Part shown: one piece after another, positions 33,461-41,768 of the stretch
Layout of the letters: every line of letters starts with the position of its first letter
Position numbering within the stretch: the stretch's first letter is position 1
Source of the DNA: PALSA-1196 sp036833805
Lineage (GTDB): Bacteria > Pseudomonadota > Gammaproteobacteria > Steroidobacterales > Steroidobacteraceae
DNA length: 64,000 nt
Reading direction: 5' to 3'
Assembly: GCA_036833805.1 (NCBI GenBank)
Contig: DAITPA010000002.1
Coordinates: forward strand, 1-64,000
Position numbers and translations under genes: made by a program
The notes under the pieces: model-generated
The model's input: only the letters and a program-made list of their open reading frames with translations
Told to the model about the DNA's origin: nothing
Database searches by the model: none

Positions 33461-34109
33461 GGGGGCGACCGGATTCGACGTGGGTCGCGAAACTTCAGGG
33501 GCGTGCCGAGGTGCAGTGGCCCTCGTTAAACACTGCTGCAAACTTATAGTTGCCAACGACAGTAACTACGCCTTAGCTGCCTAAACGCAGCTGACCTCTG
33601 ACCGGCTCGTGCCTATGCGAACGAATCAGGGGACGCGCTCATAGGATCGAGAGCCGGTGTGCGACGGGCCGGTTTTTTAAGAGTCACCGTCTGCTGGCGT
33701 TGCGTCTTCCCTGCTGCTCGGGTAGCGCCGCGTGAGAATCAAAGAGACAGCTACGTACGTAGATGCTGAAATGTAGGGCTTGCGGACGGGGGTTCGATCA
33801 AGGGTCGCGTCGGCTCGTAAGGGCCGAATGAAAACGGAGCTCACATCGGTGAAACCTGACGGCGCCGTCAAAACGGACGGCGGCATGGCAACGCCGAGGG
33901 GTAGGAAGAGGGCCAACTTCAGGCCTGCCCTGTAGAGACTTATAGACTCGCCGAAGACGCTCACGTCTGGGTGAGCACTAGGATCCGGAATCAGGACTTG
34001 GGTCCACCGGATAACACGCTCCGCATGCTTGTCAGATGGCTGGCAAGCATGAAGGCATAGTCCAGGCCGTGGCGAAAGCCCCGGGTCAACTGTCCCCCCG
34101 CCTCCACCA
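33461..34109 (+). ncRNA. ssrA: tmRNA gene, interrupted by an intron in the T-loop
   Basis: Exon 1 is 33461-33798 and exon 2 is 34093-34109; the joined RNA is 355 nt. The 5' end GGGGGCG pairs with CGCCTCC at the 3' end (7 bp), and CCA is encoded at 34107-34109. The tag frame begins at 33552 (GCC) and ends with TAA at 33582-33584, giving ANDSNYALAA after the tRNA-borne Ala; the common tag has Glu where this one has Ser. The T-arm is GGGGG TTCGAT at the end of exon 1 and T CCCCC at the start of exon 2, so the gene yields a normal tRNA-like domain only if bases 33799-34092 are removed. The downstream position from smpB supports the call. Confidence 0.96.
33799..34092 (+). other. Group I intron in the tmRNA T-loop (no ORF)
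   Basis: 294 nt. The exon ends in U (33798) and the intron in G (34092), as in group I splicing. P1 pairs exon CGAT (33795-33798, U-G at the splice site) with GTCG (33804-33807). P2 is TCGGCTC/GGGCCGA with a GTAA loop. P3 pairs CGGAGC (33835-33840) with GCTCCG (34018-34023). P7 pairs GACT (33937-33940) with AGTC (34059-34062). P8 is CATGCTTG/CAAGCATG (34024-34051). Two hairpins between the P7 5' strand and the P3 3' strand (33959-33976 and 33983-34012) resemble P7.1/P7.2 of subgroup IA. P4-P6 was not resolved by eye. No homing endonuclease frame is present. Confidence 0.88.
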
Positions 34110-34551
34110 TCTGTTGTTTTCCGGCCCACGAGGGCCGGGAAGCGCGGATGCATTACTCATAAGAGCCGGCAATTATTGCCCGTCAGTTCCAAGCATCCTC
34201 GCTGTAGGTGCGCGTGTGGGCTTCGCGCCCGCGCGCGTACAGGGTGTTTTGAGATGAAACTCGGCCGGCGAGTGGCGGGCGCCGGCCGCATCACAAAAAT
34301 AAAGTCCGAGCATGCGCTCGACATTCACCAAGCTGTGCCTGCATGTTGTCGAGTCGCAGGGCGCCTGCTTTGCTCGTTCAAGTCTCGCCATTTTTGCAAA
34401 CCTACGAGCCAGGTCGCGCTCACATTTTGCTTGAGGAATACTGGCCGGTAATGCCGCGGCAAGGTCGTGACGCGCCGGCACAGCGCACGAGTCGCGCCGC
34501 GTTCGAGGACTGTTTACTTGCCATCCGGATGTGCGGCGGCGCGCCAAGCAT
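34110..34551. other. 442-base intergenic region after ssrA
   Basis: No credible gene. Two hairpins stand out: CCGGCCC/GGGCCGG with an ACGA loop (34121-34138), 11 bases after the tmRNA end and without a U-tract, possibly limiting transcription or 3' processing; and a perfect 9-bp CGGCCGGCG/CGCCGGCCG with a 9-base loop (34262-34288). Reading frames here lack family features and overlap in several frames. Confidence 0.6.
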
Positions 34552-35472
34552 TCAGTTGCGGGGTCGCTCACCGTCAAGTGACAACAAGGGCCCGTAGAGC
34601 TCCGGACGGCGGTCGCGAAATACAAACCAGTTGTTACGCAGCTGCGCAAGTGCCGCAAGATCAAATGTCGCCGTCAGGATCGCGTCACCCTCCTCGGGCG
34701 CCTCAGCGACCTTGGCGCCGGTCGCATCGGCGATGAACGATGAGCCGTAAAAGCGAATGAAGAGGCCCTGCGGATCCTGCAGGGAGCGCTCCAGGCCATA
34801 GCGATTCGAGGCAATGAGCGGCACGAGATTCGCGGCCGCCTGACCCTGCTGCGCGCGCTGCCAGTGTTCGCGCGAATTCACGGCCAGCGCCGGCGGCGGC
34901 TCACTGCCGATGGCGGTTGGAAAGAAGAGTAGCTCCGCACCCTGAAGCGCCATCACGCGCGCTGTTTCGGGGAACCACTGGTCCCAGCAGATGCCGACAC
35001 CGATGCGCGCGAAGCGCGTGTTCCAGACCTTAAAGCCGGTATCGCCGGGGCTAAAATAATTCTTTTCCTGATAGCCCGGACCGTTTGGGATGTGCGCTTT
35101 TCTATAGACACCGAGGATTGCACCGTCAGCGTCCACGATGGCAACCGAATTGAAGAACGTGCGGCCTGAGCTTTCAAAGAAGCTCACCGGCAGCACGACA
35201 GAAAGCTCGCGCGCTATCGCCTGAAAGTGCTTGACCGCACGGTTGCCATCGAGCGGCCGCGCGAGCGCAAGATGCCGCACGTCCTGCTCAATACAGAAGT
35301 ACGGAGTCTCAAAGAGCTCAGGCAAGAGAATGATCTGCGCACCGCTCGCGGCGGCGGCGCGCACTGCGCGCTCCGCCTGCGCGATATTGCTGTCAATATT
35401 CCAATCGCAGGAAAACTGAATCGCAGCCACCGTTACCGGGCGTGACTCGGCGCGAAAATGCTCGGGCTCCAA
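34552..35472 (-). CDS. aguB: N-carbamoylputrescine amidase (nitrilase family)
   Basis: 306 residues, carbon-nitrogen hydrolase. Catalytic triad: Glu in LLPELFETPYFC, Lys in YRKAHIPNGPGYQEKNYF and Cys in VGICWDQWFPE. The FETPYFC and GICWDQWFPE segments are typical of AguB, which converts N-carbamoylputrescine to putrescine. The usual partner aguA is not in the window. The start appears to be TTG at 35472, since no ATG occurs before the conserved VAAIQF; a GTG just before VAAIQF is an alternative. Confidence 0.88.
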   Translation of the reverse strand: MEPEHFRAESRPVTVAAIQFSCDWNIDSNIAQAERAVRAAAASGAQIILLPELFETPYFCIEQDVRHLALARPLDGNRAVKHFQAIARELSVVLPVSFFESSGRTFFNSVAIVDADGAILGVYRKAHIPNGPGYQEKNYFSPGDTGFKVWNTRFARIGVGICWDQWFPETARVMALQGAELLFFPTAIGSEPPPALAVNSREHWQRAQQGQAAANLVPLIASNRYGLERSLQDPQGLFIRFYGSSFIADATGAKVAEAPEEGDAILTATFDLAALAQLRNNWFVFRDRRPELYGPLLSLDGERPRN

Positions 35473-35496
35473 AGGCGGTCCCCCCCCAACGATGCG

Positions 35497-36207
35497 TCAA
35501 TGCGGCAGGCGCTTCTCGTCTGCAGACGCGGCAAGCCCCGGAAAGAGTGCCTGATCGAGCGCCTGCACGTAAGTTGACACATCAGCGGGGCCCGGCACCA
35601 GGATCCGCCCGTTGATGAGCAGATTCGGCGTGCCATTGACGCCCAGGCCCTGGAGACGCTTCTCCTCCGCATCGACCTGCGCGCCACCGGAGACCGGGTC
35701 ATTGAATGCGGCGAGCGTCGCCGGGGCGAGCCCACGTTCGCGCGCGACTTCCTCGAGAATCTCATGATCGCCAATATCAAGGCCGCGTTCGAAGAAAGCG
35801 CTGAAGAGCGCGTCGACGAGGGCGCCTTGCAGTCCGTCACCCTCGGCGAGCTTCACCAGGCGATGCGCCTCGCGGGTATCGGGCATGCCCTTTAGCTGCT
35901 CGAAATCAAATTGAATTCCCAGCTCCCGCCCTGCCTGCGAGAGCGTCTTATGCGCCAAGTCTACGCTTACGCCAGGGGGCAGGCGGGTCGCCAAATGGTC
36001 GCGCCAGGCGCTCGACGCCGGGGGCACCTCGCTCTTCGCGCGCAGGCCGTGCCAGCGCAACGCAGGAGCCGAGGTTGCGTACAGGTTGTCAAGTGCGCGC
36101 TCGAGCTTGCGCTTGCCGAGAAAGGACCAAGGACAGGCGAAATCCGCGATCAGGTCGAACTCAAGGGGGGGCCTGACGGCGTCAGCGGCGACAAGTTGCG
36201 TGTTCAT
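35497..36207 (-). CDS. DsbA-family (FrnE-like) oxidoreductase or isomerase with a single-Cys motif
   Basis: 236 residues, thioredoxin fold with helical insertion. The active-site position reads FACPWSFLGKRKLE: CPWS in place of the CPWC seen in FrnE proteins, leaving one cysteine. The C-terminal cis-Pro loop GVNGTPNLLINGR is intact. Such proteins range from disulfide oxidoreductases to 2-hydroxychromene-2-carboxylate isomerases; a monothiol site argues against a classical oxidase. The ATG at 36207 is chosen because upstream sequence overlaps the preceding gene. It sits 31 bases after the dehydrogenase gene, probably in one operon with aguB. Confidence 0.8.
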   Translation of the reverse strand: MNTQLVAADAVRPPLEFDLIADFACPWSFLGKRKLERALDNLYATSAPALRWHGLRAKSEVPPASSAWRDHLATRLPPGVSVDLAHKTLSQAGRELGIQFDFEQLKGMPDTREAHRLVKLAEGDGLQGALVDALFSAFFERGLDIGDHEILEEVARERGLAPATLAAFNDPVSGGAQVDAEEKRLQGLGVNGTPNLLINGRILVPGPADVSTYVQALDQALFPGLAASADEKRLPH

Positions 36208-36238
36208 GGCGTGTATCTGGAGCGGACGCGGTCGAAAA

Positions 36239-37198
36239 TCAAGCTGCCGGGGCGCTCTGCACCCCCAAGCCCATCTGTTCATTGATGCGCATCGCAGTTT
36301 CGAGCGCCCGCAGGCCCGCCGCGCCGCTGACGATCGGCGCGACGCCGGTGCGCGCGCACTGCAGGAACGAATCGATCTCCGCCTTCAAGGCATCCCCTTG
36401 CTCGAGGTTCTGCTCCTCGATGATGACCGGCAGCTCGCCCGCGCCGACAGGCGCGGGACGCTTCTTAATGACCGTCAGGATCTTCTGCTGCAGATCGATC
36501 GACAGATACGCCTCATCCTCGAATATCCGCAGTTTGCGCTCGGTCTTCATACTCACGCGGCTCGCCGTGGCGTTGGCAACGCAGCCGTTTGCAAAACGGA
36601 TGCGGGCATTGGCGATATCGATCCCTTCGGAGAACACTGCCGTGCCGATCGCGTCGATCGAGGCGATCGGCGCATCGACGATACTCTGCACAATGTCGAT
36701 GTCGTGGATCATGAGATCCAGCACCACATTCACATCTGTGCCGCGCTCGCGGTAGGGTGCAAGTCTGTGACACTCGATGAAGCGCGGCGCCTTCAAATGC
36801 GGCTCAGCGGCGAGGATCGCCGCATTGAAACGCTCCAGGTGCCCGACCTGCAGGACGCGCCGGTGCGCTGCCGCAATCGCAATGAGCTCGCGCGCCTCGG
36901 CGGGCGTCTCCGTCATGGGCTTCTCAACGAGCACGTGCGCGTCGGCGCTCAGAAAATCGCGCGCGATGGCGAAGTGATAGGGCGTCGGCGTAACGACGCT
37001 TACGACATCGACGCGGCCCAGAAGTTTGTGGTGATCCGCGAGCACTTCGACGCCAAATTCCCGCGCAGCCAGCGCGCGTGCTTCCGCGCGCGTATCCACC
37101 ACCGCGACGAGTTCGCAATCGGCCGCCTGCGCATATTTCTGCGCATGAAACCGGCCGAGATAGCCGACGCCGATCACGGCTGCTCTGATTTTCGTCAT
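36239..37198 (-). CDS. Gfo/Idh/MocA family NAD(P)-dependent oxidoreductase
   Basis: 319 residues. N-terminal Rossmann fold (AVIGVGYLGRFHAQKYA), then VVTPTPYHF and the family motif HVLVEKPMTETPAEA with the catalytic Lys; VGHLERFNAAI and DLMIHDIDIV follow. Substrate is probably a sugar or nucleotide sugar. The sequence style (VGHLERFN) recalls UDP-GlcNAc 3-dehydrogenases such as GnnA, but no aminotransferase partner lies beside it, so that is a guess. Confidence 0.85.
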   Translation of the reverse strand: MTKIRAAVIGVGYLGRFHAQKYAQAADCELVAVVDTRAEARALAAREFGVEVLADHHKLLGRVDVVSVVTPTPYHFAIARDFLSADAHVLVEKPMTETPAEARELIAIAAAHRRVLQVGHLERFNAAILAAEPHLKAPRFIECHRLAPYRERGTDVNVVLDLMIHDIDIVQSIVDAPIASIDAIGTAVFSEGIDIANARIRFANGCVANATASRVSMKTERKLRIFEDEAYLSIDLQQKILTVIKKRPAPVGAGELPVIIEEQNLEQGDALKAEIDSFLQCARTGVAPIVSGAAGLRALETAMRINEQMGLGVQSAPAA

Positions 37199-37241
37199 GG
37201 CGGCGCTATTATGCCCGGCCGCAAGTAAGGAGCCCGTCCAC

Positions 37242-37541
37242 TTGGAATCCACAGCGTCGGAGGAAGACGAGCCGCGTGTCAGCCGGCCAGGTGTGATCCG
37301 CGAGCTTTTGATCGGCGGCAGCGCGATCCTCGTGGGACTTGTCGTAGCGCCGCTCCTCGTCTATATGATGGGGCGTTCCGCCCTCGGCCCGTACACGCAC
37401 GGCGGCGCCGGACGGTTGCTTGCCGATTACATCGTGGGACTGATGCACGGCGTGCCGGTCTTCTGGGTGGTCGCCCTCGGGCCCTACGTTATGACCCTTC
37501 TGGTACGGCTGGTGAACGTCCTCGTGCGGCGCAGATACTAA
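37242..37541 (+). CDS. Hypothetical two-helix membrane protein
   Basis: 99 residues, family not recognised. Acidic N terminus, then two hydrophobic segments (about 18-42 and 62-90) and an Arg-rich end (LVRRRY), suggesting an inner-membrane protein with a cytoplasmic C terminus. The start is taken as TTG at 37242 because AAGGAG lies nine bases upstream; an ATG at 37197 in the same frame has no such site and overlaps the divergent dehydrogenase start. A GCGCCGC/GCGGCGC hairpin follows directly. Confidence 0.65.
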   Translation: MESTASEEDEPRVSRPGVIRELLIGGSAILVGLVVAPLLVYMMGRSALGPYTHGGAGRLLADYIVGLMHGVPVFWVVALGPYVMTLLVRLVNVLVRRRY

Positions 37542-37561
37542 GCGCCGCACCAGGGCGGCGC
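37542..37561 (+). terminator. Hairpin after the small membrane protein gene
   Basis: GCGCCGC and GCGGCGC with a 6-base loop directly at the stop codon, followed by CCGCTCCTTTT. It could act as a weak intrinsic terminator; the U-tract is short and displaced. Confidence 0.35.
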
Positions 37562-37599
37562 CCGCTCCTTTTCGGGAACCCTCACCGGCCTGCGCGGCT

Positions 37600-37905
37600 C
37601 TAACAGGAAGCCACTATACTCAAGGCCAGTAAAGCCACACGGCGAGGCTCAGGAGCGCAACGAGCGCCACGCTGGCTTGCAAAGCGCCAGCGAAGCACGC
37701 GCAACTCCCCGTAGAAGCTTGCGAAGGAGGCGGCCGAGATCAGTGTGAACACCGCGATGCCGCGCGCAAGTGGCAGGCGCTCCGGCGCGAAGCGCGCGCC
37801 GCTGTCCGACAGGAAAAGGAAGACGACCCACGTCAGGATGAGCCCGACGGCAATTGATACCGCCGAGCCCATCACAATTCCAAGGAGTACGGCGAGTGGG
37901 CGCAT
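37600..37905 (-). CDS. Hypothetical membrane protein
   Basis: 101 residues, family not recognised. Starting at the ATG at 37905 (MRPLAVLLGIVMGSAVSIAVGL) there are three hydrophobic stretches (about 3-31, 47-62, 85-99) separated by basic loops. Convergent with the preceding small membrane gene and divergent from prc. An upstream in-frame start at 37950 would add an Arg-rich extension. Confidence 0.6.
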   Translation of the reverse strand: MRPLAVLLGIVMGSAVSIAVGLILTWVVFLFLSDSGARFAPERLPLARGIAVFTLISAASFASFYGELRVLRWRFASQRGARCAPEPRRVALLALSIVASC

Positions 37906-38021
37906 GATACTTGGGCGCAAGATGAATCGGCCGCGGCGCCGCCGGCACACTTGATGGTGTGCGCCGGGCGTTCGAGCCTTGCAGTTTGCAGTGTACCGAA
38001 ATTGGCGAGTGACATTACGTG

Positions 38022-40136
38022 ATGCGAAAAACCCTGCGTCGTTTCTCTCCTTGGATCGCAGCGCTGCTGCTGACCGCAGCGGCGCTCAGCGTGGTGAGCG
38101 CAACGCCGACCCCGGCAGCAAGCTCGATCCTGCCGCCCGGAGCGGTCGCGCCGACTGACAACCAGCGCTCGATCGCACGCAAGGTCGGCTCAATCCTCGA
38201 GCAGTACCATTACCGCCACGCGACCATTGACGGTCACTTCTCAAGCCAGGTCTACGATCGCTACCTCGATTTCTTGGACGGCCAGAGAAGCTACTTTCTC
38301 GCCAGCGACATCGCCGAGTTTGAGCCCTGGCGCATGCGCTTCGACGGCATGATCCACACCGGCGAGATTGATCCTGCGTATCTCATTTTCGGGCGCTTCC
38401 AGGAGAGAAACCGCCAGCGCATCCGCTATGCGCTCGGGCTTCTGAAGAGCGAGCCTGACTGGACAGTGAACGAGACCTTTCAGTTCGATCGGCTGCACAC
38501 GCCCTGGCAGGCGAATGAAGTGGATATGAATGAGCTGTGGCGCAAGCGCGTCAAGAACGACGCGCTGTCGCTGATGTTGACCAACAAGACGTGGCCCGAG
38601 GCGTCCGAGATTCTGCGCAAGCGCTACGAGCGGGTATTGAAGCGCGTCGATCAGATCAAATCTGAGGACGTGTTCGAAAACCTGATGAACGCCTACGCGC
38701 GCACCTTCGATCCGCATTCGAGCTACTTCTCCCCCAATAATTCCGAGGAGTACCGCATCCAGATGAGCTTGAACTACGAGGGCATCGGCGCCTCGCTGCA
38801 GCTCGTCGACGACTACGTCACCATCATGAACCTGATCCAGGGCGGCCCGGCCGCCGCGGCCGGCACTCTGGTGGCCAACGATCGGATCACCGGGGTCTCG
38901 CAGAGCCACGATGGCGCGGTGGTCGATGTCATCGGCTGGCGCCTGGATGATGTCGTGCAGTTGATCCGCGGCAAGGCGGGCACGCTCGTGCGCCTGCAGG
39001 TGCTGCCGGCGGGCGCGGCGCCCGGAGCTGCCGAGAAGAATCTCGAGTTCGTGCGCAACAGGGTTACGCTCGAAGCGCAAGCTGCGCACAAGGAAGTCAA
39101 GAACATCACGCGCGATGGCCGCATGCTCAAAGTCGGCGTCGTCACCGTGCCCGGCTTCTATCAGGATATTGCCGCGCAAACATCCGGCGATGAGAACTAC
39201 CGCAGCACGACGCGCGATGTGCGCCGCCTGCTAGGCGAGCTCAAAGCCGAGCATGTTGACGGTCTAGTGCTCGATCTGCGCAACAACGGCGGCGGCTATC
39301 TGCCCGAGGCGACCGCGCTCACGGGACTCTTCATCAAACACGGACCGGTCGTGCAGCTGCGCGATACCACCGGCCGGCTTGAAGTGCTCGATGATCCCGA
39401 ACCCGCGAGCGACTACGACGGCCCGCTCGCAGTGCTCGTCGATCGCTTCAGTGCTTCGGCATCGGAGATCTTCGCAGCCGCGATTCAGGACTACCACCGC
39501 GGCATCATTCTAGGCCAGCGCACCTTTGGCAAAGGCACCGTTCAGAACCTCGTGCCGCTGGATCGCTTCTCAGCGCGCCCCGTCAATGGCCAGCTGACGG
39601 TGACTATCGGCAAGTTCTACCGCATCACGGGTGAGAGCACGCAGCACCGCGGCGTTGAGCCTGACGTTGAACTGCCATCGGCGATTGATATGAAGGAAGT
39701 GGGCGAAAGCGCGCTCGACTCGGCGCTGCCCTGGGATCGCATCGCAGGCGTGCCGTTTCACGCCGCGGGCCAGCCCAATGCTCCCATCCCCACGCTCGTC
39801 AGCGACGAGGATAGTCGTGCGCAGCACGATCCGGACTATCGCTGGCTCGTCGCCGACATCGCTGCCATCGATAACATCCGCGAGCAGCGCACGATATCGC
39901 TCAACTTGAATGCGCGACGCGAGGAGCGCGTGCGCGAGGAACATGAGCGGCTGCAGCGCGAGAACGACCGCCGCGTCGCCAAAGGTGAAGCGGCGCTCAA
40001 AACCATCGAGGAACTAGATAAAGCCGACCTGCCCGACGTAGTACTCGTACAAGCTGCCGAGATCATGGCGGACATGGTGAGCGGCGTGCGGGCCACGCCG
40101 GCACCGGTGGGCCGTGAAACCGCGCGCCGCGGTTAG
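38022..40136 (+). CDS. prc: Carboxy-terminal processing (tail-specific) protease Prc
   Basis: 704 residues. A signal peptide (about 1-28), an N-terminal helical domain, a PDZ domain (about 240-330) and the S41 protease core with the catalytic Ser in DRFSASASEIFAAAI and Lys in GQRTFGKGTVQNL, plus the DUF3340 C-terminal region. It acts in the periplasm on lipoproteins and peptidoglycan hydrolases. Start ATG at 38022; GTG one codon earlier is possible. Confidence 0.95.
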   Translation: MRKTLRRFSPWIAALLLTAAALSVVSATPTPAASSILPPGAVAPTDNQRSIARKVGSILEQYHYRHATIDGHFSSQVYDRYLDFLDGQRSYFLASDIAEFEPWRMRFDGMIHTGEIDPAYLIFGRFQERNRQRIRYALGLLKSEPDWTVNETFQFDRLHTPWQANEVDMNELWRKRVKNDALSLMLTNKTWPEASEILRKRYERVLKRVDQIKSEDVFENLMNAYARTFDPHSSYFSPNNSEEYRIQMSLNYEGIGASLQLVDDYVTIMNLIQGGPAAAAGTLVANDRITGVSQSHDGAVVDVIGWRLDDVVQLIRGKAGTLVRLQVLPAGAAPGAAEKNLEFVRNRVTLEAQAAHKEVKNITRDGRMLKVGVVTVPGFYQDIAAQTSGDENYRSTTRDVRRLLGELKAEHVDGLVLDLRNNGGGYLPEATALTGLFIKHGPVVQLRDTTGRLEVLDDPEPASDYDGPLAVLVDRFSASASEIFAAAIQDYHRGIILGQRTFGKGTVQNLVPLDRFSARPVNGQLTVTIGKFYRITGESTQHRGVEPDVELPSAIDMKEVGESALDSALPWDRIAGVPFHAAGQPNAPIPTLVSDEDSRAQHDPDYRWLVADIAAIDNIREQRTISLNLNARREERVREEHERLQRENDRRVAKGEAALKTIEELDKADLPDVVLVQAAEIMADMVSGVRATPAPVGRETARRG

Positions 40137-41209
40137 CGCAGAAGCACCCTAAAGAGATCCCAGGTGTCCTCGGCGAGGACATTCGGCAGCTTCGCCGCCG
40201 TCGTCCCGACGGCGGCCTTTGCAAGCACATCGCCTTCGACGATCGCAATCGACTCCGGCGTCGGCACCGTATCGCTCGTGTTGCGGTAGCGCACGATCTT
40301 CTTCAAGCGCTCGCCGCGATCGCGCACTTCCTGCGCAATGTTGGTGCGCACGGAAATGCGCTGGCTCGCGCGCTCAATCTCCACCATCAGCGCTTCGCAT
40401 TCGGCGCGCGTGCCGTATTCGTCGGTGATCTCACGATGCGCAGTCGCTTCGCGGGCGCGCGCCACGAGAGAGGTCTTGATGAGGCGCAGACACAGCACTT
40501 CCGCGTAGGCGATCGCCGTTATGTTGATCACGCGCCGCGCCTCGACCGACAGTCCCGGAAACTCCGGCTGCGGTTCCTGCTCGAGCTCCGCCGCGACCGC
40601 GCGCGCCGCGTCCATTGCAATGTCTGCGTTGCGCGCCGCGACGCGGGCCGCGTCGCGCTCGTGGCCGAGCCTGCGGCGCTTGAAATAATGCCAAAATTTT
40701 GCCAGCCGGGCGTAGGCCGCATTCAAATCGGACACCTGACCGCGCGCCAAAGCTGCGCTCGTCTGCGCGGCGTTCAAACGCGTCTCGACTTCCTGGCGGC
40801 GCGCGAACTGGCGGCGGTTGTGCTCGGCCAAGTGCGCGCGGCGTTCACGCTCTTCGAGCTGGCGTGCAAGTTCGGCTACATACTGCTCAATGAGCTCGCG
40901 CCCGAGCTGCCACAGGCGGCGCAGCTGATAGAACACGAGTGCCGGAAAGCCGCTCTCCGAAACTCCGAGCCGCGCTTCGAGCACACCCAGCATCTCCTGG
41001 GTGCGCAGCGTTGCGCCTTCCTGCTGTTTAATGCGATCTTTGAGACGATAGATCTCGTCCTGCAGCGCAGCGTAGGATTTCTTGAGCTCGGCGCGATTGC
41101 GAAACAACGCGAGCACGCGCCCATCCTCCGGATCCTCGGAGTCGAGACGAACGTTGAGCTTCAATCGCCCAAGCTGTCGCAATGCCTTCATGAGAAATGC
41201 GGTGGCCAC
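40133..41209 (-). CDS. Hypothetical coiled-coil protein
   Basis: 358 residues, no family recognised and no membrane segment or signal peptide. The N-terminal two thirds are rich in Glu, Arg, Gln and Leu with heptad-like spacing (about 35-70 and 100-135), predicting long coiled coils; a predicted hydrophobic helix lies near ARRVINITAIAYAEVLCLRL (about 225-245). Start GTG at 41209 with GAGG upstream; ATG at 41191 has no site. It lies 12 bases downstream of the DUF1249 gene and overlaps the prc stop by four bases, so it may be cotranscribed with DUF1249. Confidence 0.65.
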   Translation of the reverse strand: MATAFLMKALRQLGRLKLNVRLDSEDPEDGRVLALFRNRAELKKSYAALQDEIYRLKDRIKQQEGATLRTQEMLGVLEARLGVSESGFPALVFYQLRRLWQLGRELIEQYVAELARQLEERERRAHLAEHNRRQFARRQEVETRLNAAQTSAALARGQVSDLNAAYARLAKFWHYFKRRRLGHERDAARVAARNADIAMDAARAVAAELEQEPQPEFPGLSVEARRVINITAIAYAEVLCLRLIKTSLVARAREATAHREITDEYGTRAECEALMVEIERASQRISVRTNIAQEVRDRGERLKKIVRYRNTSDTVPTPESIAIVEGDVLAKAAVGTTAAKLPNVLAEDTWDLFRVLLR

Positions 41210-41221
41210 CGCTTGCGCGCC

Positions 41222-41698
41222 TCACGTGCGCGGAACAATCCCCGAGCCCGCGCAAAAGCGGTGGCCGCGCTCCACACAATATTCCAGCCACTTATTTAGC
41301 ATCAGATTGCGCGCCCAGCGCTGATCCAGTTCACGCTCCGCGCGGCTGCGCAGGGCTTTTAGGACCGGGTGCGGATGCGTGGCCGCCCAGGCCTGTGCCT
41401 CGACGAGACGCGCGTCGTGGTAAATGCGGATGCGCATGTCCGGGTACTCAAGCGGCTCGGAGGGATGCGACAGAAGATAGGTCAAACTGAGCGTAGTGGT
41501 GTACGGGCAGCGCTCGGTGACATTGAGAACGAGGTCACAGTCTTCTGCCAGGCTTGAACGATAACGGCCGTCAAGCGCTGCAAGCTTGCCGGCGAGCCAA
41601 CCGAAGCGAATATAGTTGCTCTCGTACAGGCCCATCAACGCAACGAAGCTGCGCGGGCGCGCGCGCCAGGAAACGAGGGTGAGCGTATCGTTGAACAT
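41222..41698 (-). CDS. DUF1249 (YqiB-like) protein
   Basis: 158 residues. The pattern LYESNYIRFGWL, ERCPYTTTLSLTYL, PDMRIRIYHDARLVEAQ and LNKWLEYCVERGHRF matches DUF1249 proteins, whose function is unknown. Start at ATG 41698; a longer frame upstream overlaps ppsR. In many gammaproteobacteria the family is found beside cpdA/nudF, not here. Confidence 0.85.
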   Translation of the reverse strand: MFNDTLTLVSWRARPRSFVALMGLYESNYIRFGWLAGKLAALDGRYRSSLAEDCDLVLNVTERCPYTTTLSLTYLLSHPSEPLEYPDMRIRIYHDARLVEAQAWAATHPHPVLKALRSRAERELDQRWARNLMLNKWLEYCVERGHRFCAGSGIVPRT

Positions 41699-41768
41699 GC
41701 ACCCGACTATATCGCAGCGCGCAGTCGGCGCAAGCCTCGAAAACGGGGATTTTTCGCACTTCGATAGT

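Noticed and set aside
33654..33678. Hairpin-like GGGCCGG followed by six T, resembling an intrinsic terminator
   Set aside because: It is inside the tmRNA body, in a pseudoknot region needed for the 355-nt RNA, so it is taken as tmRNA structure.
33799..34092. Integrated island or circularly permuted two-piece tmRNA as explanation of the ssrA interruption
   Set aside because: The insert has no integrase or repeat ends, the exon order is normal, and the group I pairings explain it better.
34173..34664. A 163-codon minus-strand frame after ssrA
   Set aside because: Overlaps the end of aguB in another frame, has atypical composition and no domain.
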